Translations under genes and position numbers: made by a program
Shown: piece after piece, positions 55,744 to 64,000 of the stretch
How the letters are laid out: every line of letters starts with the position of its first letter
How positions within the stretch are numbered: position 1 is the stretch's first letter
Source: Macrocystis pyrifera
Taxonomy: Eukaryota; Sar; Phaeophyceae; Laminariales; Laminariaceae
Assembly (NCBI GenBank): GCA_031763025.1
Contig: JASSKH010000003.1
Span: 8,087,199-8,151,198, forward strand
DNA length: 64,000 nucleotides
Direction of reading: 5' to 3'
The notes under the pieces: generated by a model
Databases searched by the model: none
What the model saw: only the letters and a program-made list of their open reading frames with translations
What the model was told of the DNA's origin: nothing

Positions 55744-58726
55744 AAAAATAGTCGCTGACGCAGTCGAGAATCTCGCCGATAGTTGGGCGTTACGAGATCC
55801 TAGCAGCGTTTTGGATAACCCCAAGGGCTCAAGGTCGTTGCTAGTGTCGGCGGTGTGGGCGTGTGCGCGCCTGGATACAACCAGAGCAGTACTTCCTGGC
55901 GTGCAAAAAATAGGAGATACGGAGCAGGAGACCCACAGCAAGTTCCAGGTTCCAGGCAATGGGAATGACTAGGACATTCCCATTGGTTCCAGGTTCCGCC
56001 GCATCAAGGAGTTCACATGAAACTGCCGTCAACTTTGGAGACAGGGGACAGGTGACAAACTAACTGTTCTAAATTATTTCAAATTTCGTTGCATCTTGTC
56101 GGATCTTGGATGTTTCTCATCGTGTTTACTACTGACGCGCCCGCGTGGTGCACGCGTGGGCACGCGAACGTATTTATAGTACGTCACGCGAGGCATCTAT
56201 ACAACTTTTGCAATAATTATCGTACGAGTACGAGTACTGTCCGCACTCTTGAAACGAATAGACGCGCGCTGTCTGAAGCGCGGCGAGGATTTCTCAATCG
56301 TTTTCTACCACAATTTGTGAACAGGGTGCAGAAATATAAGCTGGTGAGGGGCACAGGGATGTCGATGCTGGGTAGAGCACGCTGCTTGTAGTTCGCGAAC
56401 TTCTTATTATTGCTCCACAAGTGAGTTGAGGGAAAGAGAGAACTTGAGTGAACGAGGGTGAGCTTCGTCTGGGACACAACTCACTCAGCCCAGATGCCGA
56501 CCATAACTATCCTGGTATGTATGCAGACACGAGTATTCCCATAAAGAAGATTCCCAAAGCGCTACGTGCGTGTAGCCATACAAGATTCGGAGACGAGATA
56601 TGTTCCTAAAACGCTACGCGTAACAGTATAATTCGCAAATGGGTATGTACTTTCCTATACGGTAGATATTAATAATAGATGATGACCATATCATCCCAAA
56701 ATCGGGACGAGAGATCGAAGATGCGGCTATTCAACACAGCAATGAGGTGATAGATCTACCCCACACTTCGCAGTGAGGCTTCGACGCCTCACTCAAGTAA
56801 TTCCGGCCCCGAAAAAAAGTCCATGTGAAAAAAATGACTCTGAACTAAAAAAATAGAAAGCCTCTCATGATGCTCCAGGGTGACAGCCGGGGAGGGTAGA
56901 AGAAGCCTGTGAGAAGCAGGTGCGTCTAGCTTAGCGGTGACCAGTCTTGCCGACGTCGCCCAATGTGAAGAGGGTGCAGAGATTTAAGTTGGTAAATGGC
57001 ACGGGGATGTCGATGCTGGGTAGAGCACGCTGCTTGTAGTTCACGAACTAACTTGTTATCATTGCGCCACAAGTGAGTTGAGGGAAAGAGAGAACTCGAG
57101 TGAATGAGGGTGGGCTTCGTCTGGGACACAACTCAGCCCAGATGCCGACCAAAACTAACTTGGTATACAGATGATACGAGTATTCCCATAGAGAAGATTC
57201 CCAAAGCGCTACATGCGTGTAGCCATACAAGATTCGCATACGGGATGTTCTCAAAACGCTACGCGTAACCGTATAAGATTATCAAACGGGTATGTACGTT
57301 CCTATACAATATATATGCTACTCTATCACAAATCGTCGGGTGCGGGGGTGCGTGTGAGGGTGGGGGTGCCCGAACGGACAGAAACGACTTGAAACGGTCA
57401 CAAAAGTTGCCACAGCGTGCATGTAGTTAGTGCCGCCGTGATTCATGCACTAATGTACTACGTTCTTGTTTGGTACACAGAAACAATTCTTGTTTGGTAC
57501 ACAGAAACAACACATTTATCACAGGCACCCCGCCCCCCCCCCGCGCGCGCGCGCCCGGCGATAGTTTACGTGCGACGTATTCTCTCAGAGATGATGAAGA
57601 CGTGGGGACATACTGTTGTACGATACATACAGTAGCAATATTTACATGCATCAAGAAGAACTGGACGCCACGAATTCGTTGAAAACATCGTCGAATCCTT
57701 TCCAACTAGCCCCTAGTCGAGCCCGCCAGGCACTATAGCACTTGGTCTTGACCGCACTATCTATATCGTCCGTTGACAAACGGGGATAGGACAGCAGGCC
57801 ACTTGACCATGCATTGATCAAGCAACCTGCAGCAGTACAGTAGGTGTTGTCGATAGGCGTGCGCTTCCTCAAGGTACGTTGAGTACTGCAAAACAATTAC
57901 TGTACCTACGGACCAGGCGTTCGCTACTGTAGGAGAACCAGCTATGAACACCACCGACCGTTTGTCCCTCCTTCAAACTTCCTACAGTAAGCGCCGCGCT
58001 CGTGGTTTATTTGCCGTGCCCGTCGTTTCATGTTGGAGCTAATCACAACAATCGCGATACAAGTCACAACAATTGCGATACAAGAGCGCAAGCCGGAAGC
58101 ATCCGAGAATTTTCGCGACATCCAAAGGTGTTGCTGTTTTACCCTTCCAAGCGACGCAACCCGAACGGATCCACTGGCAGAAAAAAAGAGTATTACTCAC
58201 ACCAATGGCATGAGCACGCTGACGCGTTCAGGCAAACGCACACCACACACATTCTTCGGCAACATGCCGCAGTCCCGCGCACCTCACACACAGCACGAGC
58301 GCCACGCCCGCGGACACAGGCTCCCGGCATCACCCCCCTCCCCCGCCGCAGGCACGCACACACCCGCGCATGGTATAACAAGCACACTCAGAAGTACTGC
58401 GTGTCATCCTCTCGACACATATTGACTACCAGATAAACCCTAGCAACAAACGGCGCAGCGGCGGTGGTGGTGACACACTCTACTATAATAAAGCCTTCTC
58501 CGCAATTCTCCGCTGACGCCTGCTGTCGGAGACTCAGCAGTCTGCCGTCTGTGGCCGTGGGCCGGCCCGCCCGGTCTTGTTTATTTTGTTGAGCGAAAGG
58601 TGCGCCCAGAGCGTGGTTTGAATAGGGGGTTACAGCGAGGAGAAAAAGCGAGCAGGAAGTGGAGGCGGGTAGAGGGAGCGGCGGAGGGGGTGGAGGGGAG
58701 GGGAGTGGGGGGGGGGGGGTGTGTAC
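55744..58726. other. Gene-poor region
   Basis: Contains the direct duplication at 56321-57320 and a short minus frame at 57896-57651 ending 'WKGFDDVFNEFVASSSS' that looks like a genuine C-terminus but could not be joined to other exons. Otherwise no feature recognised. Confidence 0.4.
56321..57320. repeat. Direct duplication, about 350 bp
   Basis: Copies at about 56321-56668 and 56963-57320. Shared blocks include GGGATGTCGATGCTGGGTAG, GTGAGTTGAGGGAAAGAGAG, GATTCCCAAAGCGCTAC and AAACGCTACGCGTAAC. The minus frames in both copies are similar ('PSIDIPVPLTSLYFCTL' in one), but stops and indels indicate non-coding or degenerate sequence. Confidence 0.75.
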
Positions 58727-59975
58727 TCATTTGTTGCTTGCCTTAGTCTTTTGACCATTGTCTACGCATCCCTTTCGAAACGGAGCACCGTTCCTACTGC
58801 TAATAGAGACACTCCTAACAGTTGGGCGCTCATCACGTCGTTTCCATATATACATGGAAGCGTTTGGCTGCGTGTGCTCGTACCCCGTTCCTGTTTCGCC
58901 GCCTGTGGTCACAATCTATCTCCTTGGATAACGATCGTTTTCTCTCTATTATCTAGCGTCACAAACATCTCCATGCCACATTATCCTGTTTTCCTTATCT
59001 CCTCCTTTAACACAATCCGTTCCTCCTTTTACATTTCACATTCTCCCCCTACCGTATGTGAGTTCTACTCTCTTTTGCTTTGCCACACGGGCATATCTGT
59101 GCATCTACTCCCCCCTCGTTCATTCTACTGGTTCACCTCTTTCTTGTTTCTGGCAGGTCCAGGTCCCCTACACGAAATCACAGTTTCAGCGTTTTCGCGA
59201 AGACCGTTGAGCTGTGCAAAAACGTTTCCATTCCTATCCCTCGTTGTAACCTCCCGTATATCTCTAGGTGTTTATCCTATTTCATGTCTTAGAGCTAGCC
59301 CTTCCCTTCTTTCTATCTTTTCTATTACTCTGTCTTGTATCCCCCAAACTTATGTATGGACAACATCTTTTTTTGTTTCCTCTTATATCCTTCCGTACTT
59401 TATTGACTACGCTATCCCACTTCACTCCAGCTCGCCGTTTTGCCCATACTGCTCTATCAGCTATGGCTGGCAACATGTCTTTTGACACATGTTCTTTACT
59501 TCATATTGCCATTTCAATTTTCTCGCGTCTCTATTGGTCTTAAGTGGGCACATTCCCAGTTCTTCTCGTATTGCTGTATTACTCGTCGTACTTGACCATC
59601 CCAGTAATTTGTTAGCTGCTGCCATCTGCACTGTTTCCAGCCGTTTAACGAACTTCGCGTCCCTTCCCATATTTCTCCTGCATATTCTAGCTTTGGTACA
59701 ATCACATTCACCAGGATACATCTCTTAATCCTGTTGTCAAGGTGCGAGTCTGTTAGGAACGCATCCATCTTGTCTACGTATGATGTACCGTTTCCTATTG
59801 CTTTTGCTGTGCGTGCATCCCAAGAACAGTATTTTGAGATCACTACGCCGAGGTACGTATACTGGTATACGATCGATATTTCATCTTCTCCCCACATCCA
59901 TTTGAAAGTTACCGGGTTCACCTTATCTTCGTTACATACAACTGCTGCGCACTTCTCTACGTTCGGGGGTGTAAT
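58727..59975 (-). pseudogene. Reverse transcriptase remnant (3' end of a LINE-like retroelement)
   Basis: Read right to left: 'NVEKCAAVVCNED', 'ISIVYQYTYLGVVIS' (the RT thumb-adjacent YLG motif), 'VNVIVPKLEYAGEIWE', a frame change, 'RDAKFVKRLETVQMAAANKL' and 'NTAIREELGMCPL'. Then a Cys/His cluster ('ICPCGKAKESRTH') and 'DNREKTIVIQGDRL' followed by a stop. At least three frame breaks or stops interrupt it, and the catalytic YxDD part is absent, so it is a 5'-truncated dead copy. It ends at GAGTACACA followed by poly(C). The long plus frame 58721-59485 is its antisense shadow. Confidence 0.8.
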
Positions 59976-60543
59976 TGAGGTTGTAGCTTATCTGTGTGGA
60001 TTCGTGTTTACCACTTGACCCAGCTGCGACCAAATGGTTGGAAAGAAATGGATTCTAAAAAACGAATATAACCCCAGCCCTGACCACGAGCGTCTGGGAA
60101 AACTCTCAGAATAAAGCTGTAATGAGGCATTTTTTGTGCGCATTGTCAATGTTTTTTTCGAAGCTGGGCCATGTCGTAAATGCTACCAGTACTGTCTAAG
60201 CGGGTACGTTATGTACACGCACGTATGGAGCGACAAAATAAAACCCACTTCTGTAGCATACCCTATTAATAGTAGGCAAACGTGGAGGTATCTACGTGTG
60301 CAATTTTCTTGGTTTTCTTGGTTCTCTTCTTCTTTAGAATGTTTATGGGTGATCTACAGTACGTCGAAGGTCGTCATGCACACCATTGATTGTCGGATGG
60401 CAAGCACATAACAACCGCCATGTATACGACGACGAACACTTGCACCACGTATTGTATGCACATCTTGAAGTGCGCCTGGCGGGTCGGATCACTTGCGGTA
60501 AGCCCGAACCGATTAGTTTTTGGTTGTGTAGCCACATACACAC
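59976..60543. other. Unassigned segment
   Basis: Between the RT remnant and the last exon seen of the minus-strand gene. Further 3' exons of that gene should lie here or beyond; a hydrophobic minus frame near 60480-60420 is a candidate but its phase does not fit. Confidence 0.3.
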
Positions 60544-63496
60544 CTCAAGTCTCCCGCTGCTTGACCTTGTGTCTGCGCCAAGTACAGGTTTCCGTCCTGT
60601 CCCGCGTGAGAGAAGGCGAGCGATGGTAAGATAGACAATAACAAGAGCATCGGACCTTGGGCCCGTGAGATCACATGACAGGCATCATCAAACGGAGAAG
60701 GGGCATACGGAAATCGGCCAGGTCCGACCATCGAGCACGGCAGCCGCGGCATCGCTGTGGTCTTGCTCAGCAGAAAGTACATATACGAAAAGGCCTGGAA
60801 GATTACGGGAGGGGGGGGGGGGGGGGGGGGTCGCGATTGGCTACTGTAATCGATAAATGGAGGTACAACAATGCGCCATCGAGGCTGACGATTTCCATGC
60901 GGTGTACTGGACCAGCCGCGGTAAAGCTACGTGTACCGGCGACCGCGCGAGCATTGTGCATATCGATAGCATTTGTCGGCGATTGACGCCCCCCCTCCCT
61001 GTGTACATGGCTAGAGAACGAAGGGCTGACTGGGTTAGCAGGTAGAACTCACGGTATTTTGTTTTACTTCGTATATACCAGATATATGCCTGTCGCCGTT
61101 GGGCTCGCGGCTTATTACTGGGCATACCTTGCCGATGATATGTCGACCCTCGGATGCGTCCAGCTCGGGCAGGGTGTCCCCAGGGGGAGCACGGAGCGGC
61201 GGCCCCTTTCCTCCCGACGCCCACAGCTGAAACCCTCCCCCTCTAGAAACCCCGGGGAATAAGTCTACTTTATCAGGGTGCACTATTGGTGCCTGAAGGG
61301 GTGTCGTGGAGAGGCGGAGGCAAGCAAAGGGCGGAGGGGAAGATCGAAAAGCACCACCGGGAAAAGCGATGGCTTCCTATCTTGTTTTGGTTCCCGTTTG
61401 GATACATGTTTCTTCTTTATTCTGGGATGTTTTCGAGAGATCAACGTTGAAGGTCATGCCGCACACTATCCCGGATGACAAGCGCAAGAATAACAACACT
61501 ATACCGCCCTACCAATCATTTTTTGTTCTCAATTGGTTTTCTTCTTCTCTCAGTGTTTATGAGTGATCAACGCTCAACATGCAGCACGATCGTTTTTCGG
61601 ATGGCGACACACCATATTGATTAATGAAAAAAAGTGCAAGTATTTCACCCTCTTTGTATATCTGTCGCTCACCAGGTATATACCATTAGTGCTTCTTCGT
61701 TTGCCATCCGACAATGTTTACCTCGGCCTCTTCATGATGATGGTGATAGTGAGGATGATGATGGTGATGGTGATGATAATGATCGTAAATATGACGGCTA
61801 TTACAACGATGATGGTGGTGATGGTGAAAACGATGACGACGATGATGACAACCATCGTCATCACCACCATCTTCATGGCGGTCACGTTCTCATACATAAT
61901 AGCTAGTTGGAAAAACAAAGCTAGCCCGTGGTCATATACGCTGTATGCAGCCGCGTCAACTTCCATGGCACCTTGTAGGACAGGCAAAAAAACCCGCATG
62001 AAAGTCGAGGTTCCGGGTGAGGTATGAAGCTCTTCATGTTGTATACATACAGAAACCTGACAAAAAAAATACTGGCAGCATACCCCCTCTACCCTGGCCA
62101 CGGCTCTCGCTATGGTATGGTATGGTATGGTACCGCGTCAAGTTGCGCACCTTGCAAGACAGGCAGGTTCCTACGGCGATCCCGTCGGGCTTGACCGCCC
62201 TCCCGAAGCCGTCGGTGAGCTGCTTGCTCATCGCCAGAGCCCCTTCCGGGTCGGGATCCCACGTTTCCCATTCTGACACCGGTCGTATATATATAGGCAG
62301 GTGTGTTGCGAGACGAGCAAATGAAGAGGACGTTTCGGAGCTTCTCACACTAAGTCCAAGTGCTTCGTCCCCCCCCCCCCCCCCCCCCCCTAAAAACGCC
62401 TGCCGCAGTTCTGAAAGGATTAACGTTCGGCATACTCCACTTGTACGCCTGAAACCGAGGGCGCGCCTCCAACTTCCATACCCTTGGGGTAAGCTTTTGA
62501 GTTGGTCTCATTGTCTCGAAAATGACCCGCGGGCAAACCCCAAAACCAGATGCGTTGTGCTGTTATGCTTTTGTCCAAATTTGTTTGTATTTACGTACGT
62601 ATTCCTCGGACGATAACGAACGGTTTTTCGGGCCGGCTTGAGCGAATATCAGCCTGCGGACATACAGGGCAAGGTGACTCACAGCACCAATAGCCATGTC
62701 AGAATGTCCATGTCGCGAGTGCGAAAAGAAGCTATACCCCATACAGGACGCAGTAGAAGAGGTGGGTGCTTTAGGCGCAGAAGAAGCATTAGGCGTGCGG
62801 TAATAATAGTGCAGCAGAAGTAGTGAGCGCAAGCAGCGGGTGGAGTAATACGGTAAGCATCTCGATTTTATTTTTGTCATCCGTGGCGCTGGCGCTGGAA
62901 GCTCGGTGTTTTCTAATGGTAATCACAAAAGGGATGCAGCAAGTTACCCGGGTCGAGGGAAACGCAGAAGCCGTGTCAGCCGGCAACAGCGGTGTACAGC
63001 AGAAACCGCAACTATGACACAGCGGTGTCAGCTAAAACGACGCGTGTCACCTGCGACTACATATGATGCCGCGATGCCAGCTGGCAATAGCGACGTGCCA
63101 ACCGCAGCCCGCCCCAGCGGGCGAGGCAACCGCAATTACAACACCTTCCATGTCGAGCCGAGCACAGCCACTGTTATGCCGATCGTTGCAGGGGGTCAGC
63201 AATACCTTACTCAATAGAGTGAAAATGTCGTATACGAATACGACGCCGTGCCGCTACGCCGATCGTCGACAATCCGCGAGAAACTTAACTCGGCATGCAC
63301 TAAAACAAAGTATGCGTACGCACCGTCGATGTCATTGTTGCTCGGGATCGAGCTGAGGACTCCGCTCGCCGACCTTCTCTTCGCGGGCGTGCCGCCGTAA
63401 CCGTTTGGACCCGCCGGTCCCCCTGGGTGCGTTCCGGGTGGAGCTGCTGCGGACCCAACGCTCCCCCGCCGAATCACCGCGTCGTTTAGCCTTTAA
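60544..63496 (-). CDS. Unrecognised gene, four phased internal exons
   Basis: Exons: about 63496-63324 ('RRGSVGSAAAPPGTHPGG' to 'LSSIPSNNDID', donor G|GTGCGT), 62272-62151 ('EWETWDPDPEGALAMSKQ' to 'GIAVGTCLSCK', donor AAG|GTGCGC), 61226-61128 ('LWASGGKGPPLRAPPGD' to 'EGRHIIGK', donor AAG|GTATGC) and 60596-60544 ('DGNLYLAQTQGQAAGDL', donor AG|GTGTGT). Phases 1, 0 and 0 agree at each join, which is strong evidence of a real gene. The first exon is Pro/Gly-rich and basic, probably disordered; the rest looks globular with a lone CxxC. I recognise no family. Start and stop codons were not found; the gene may extend past both ends given. Confidence 0.6.
60811..60830. repeat. Poly(G) tract, 20 nt
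   Basis: Uninterrupted run in the intron between the 61128 and 60596 exons of the unrecognised minus-strand gene. Confidence 0.9.
61727..61875. repeat. GAT/GGT-rich microsatellite
   Basis: Interrupted (GATGATGGT)n and (GAC/GAT)n array within an intron. It generates spurious Asp-rich and Met/Ile-rich ORFs on both strands. Confidence 0.85.
62112..62133. repeat. (TATGG)n microsatellite
   Basis: Four TATGG units about 18 bp beyond the 62151 exon donor. Confidence 0.85.
62369..62390. repeat. Poly(C) tract, 22 nt
   Basis: Uninterrupted run in the intron between the 63324 and 62272 exons. Confidence 0.9.
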
Positions 63497-63796
63497 TCCA
63501 GGCAGAATCATGCGGGCAGACAGCAGTGGTATAATAGTGGCATACCATTTATCGGCGCCACGGCAACAATCGGGAACGGGATATGCGGCACATGACAAGA
63601 GGTACATCAGTAGGGTAGGGAATTTTGACACAGAGAAGCCCCTTGCGACGTAAACCGGTAACGTATCCCTTCATGGAGTTGCGCGCACGCGTTGGGGGGA
63701 CGAACTATGAAATACAAATTCTCGGAAATAGTGTGGGATAAAAGTCACATCGCGCAGTTCTGGAGGGGTCACAAAGGGAAGCGTGTCTACGGCCGG

Positions 63797-63895
63797 TTGT
63801 TGTTGTTTGTTGCGGTTGTTGTTGCTTTTGTTTTTGTTTCTGTTTTTGTTGGTGATGGTGGTGGTGGTGCTGCTGTTGTTGTTGTTATTATTCTT
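63797..63895. repeat. GTT-rich microsatellite
   Basis: Interrupted (GTT)n and (GGT)n array near the right edge. The region 63497-64000 shows no exon I can support. Confidence 0.8.
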
Positions 63896-64000
63896 GACAG
63901 TCTTTTTTAGAGCTCCGGCGTTAGTTGTTGTCGTCGTTGATTAAACGGTCTTGAGGTAGGCGCCATCCCACAATCAATACGTACGATGCTTGCCACATTC

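Noticed and set aside
58721-59485. 254-codon plus ORF with several hydrophobic segments resembling a membrane protein
   Set aside because: It is the antisense strand of the reverse transcriptase remnant, whose motifs are clear on the minus strand.
1-64000. Bacterial operons, ribosome binding sites or prophage
   Set aside because: Every recognised gene has GT-AG introns and eukaryotic family membership; ATG-proximal purine tracts carry no meaning here.

Overview
This is nuclear DNA from an intron-rich eukaryote. Genes are split into short exons joined by GT-AG introns (a few GC-AG) of a few hundred bases to about 4 kb. Neighbouring genes tend to alternate strand. Introns and spacers are full of microsatellites, poly(G/C) runs and small inverted-repeat elements. 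Plant-type LRRs, an interstitial TTAGGG-type telomeric tract, flagellar-looking sequence and this gene texture fit a multicellular stramenopile, most likely a brown alga of the Ectocarpus type. That assignment is an inference; no marker gene here proves it. Exon joins below were worked out by hand from splice sites and reading phase.

Layout, left to right. 0.3-1.45 kb (-): 5' part of an OGFOD1/Tpa1-type prolyl hydroxylase. 2.0-9.3 kb (+): a complete eight-exon gene for an intracellular protein with a predicted N-myristoylation signal, a SAM domain and about 17 LRRs. 11.7-14.1 kb (+): pieces of a protein with 'VWLDMLCVP' and 'RRAWCRLE' motifs (HET/TIR-like). 16.1-20.9 kb (-): a small protein with a mitochondrial-type presequence. 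21.3-25.9 kb (+): coiled-coil exons and a 1.9 kb exon of unknown function. 27.4-33.8 kb (-): a MalY/PatB-type PLP C-S lyase or aminotransferase with a targeting leader. 34.1-41.2 kb (+): a PNISR-like splicing protein that appears to carry a NIPP1-type FHA domain inside it, the most novel item here. 43.9-50.9 kb (+): a complete CHCHD2/CHCHD10-type twin CX9C mitochondrial protein in five exons. 52.3-55.7 kb (-): a C-factor-type short-chain dehydrogenase. 58.7-60.0 kb (-): a decayed reverse transcriptase. 60.5-63.5 kb (-): four well-phased exons of an unrecognised gene.

Two divergent pairs (OGFOD1-like/SAM-LRR and MalY-like/PNISR-like) probably share promoter regions of about 550 and 350 bp. There are no operons and no obvious common pathway; two or three genes point to mitochondria and two to RNA or translation.

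Mobile DNA is abundant: a three-copy TA-flanked MITE (family A), two two-copy inverted-repeat families (B and C), three foldback elements in one intron, a duplicated tRNA-like SINE, a 328-bp inverted-repeat element enclosing telomeric repeats, and two retroelement 3' ends abutting poly(C). In several genes the reading frame changes, at three sites in long homopolymers, which suggests consensus-length errors rather than dead genes.
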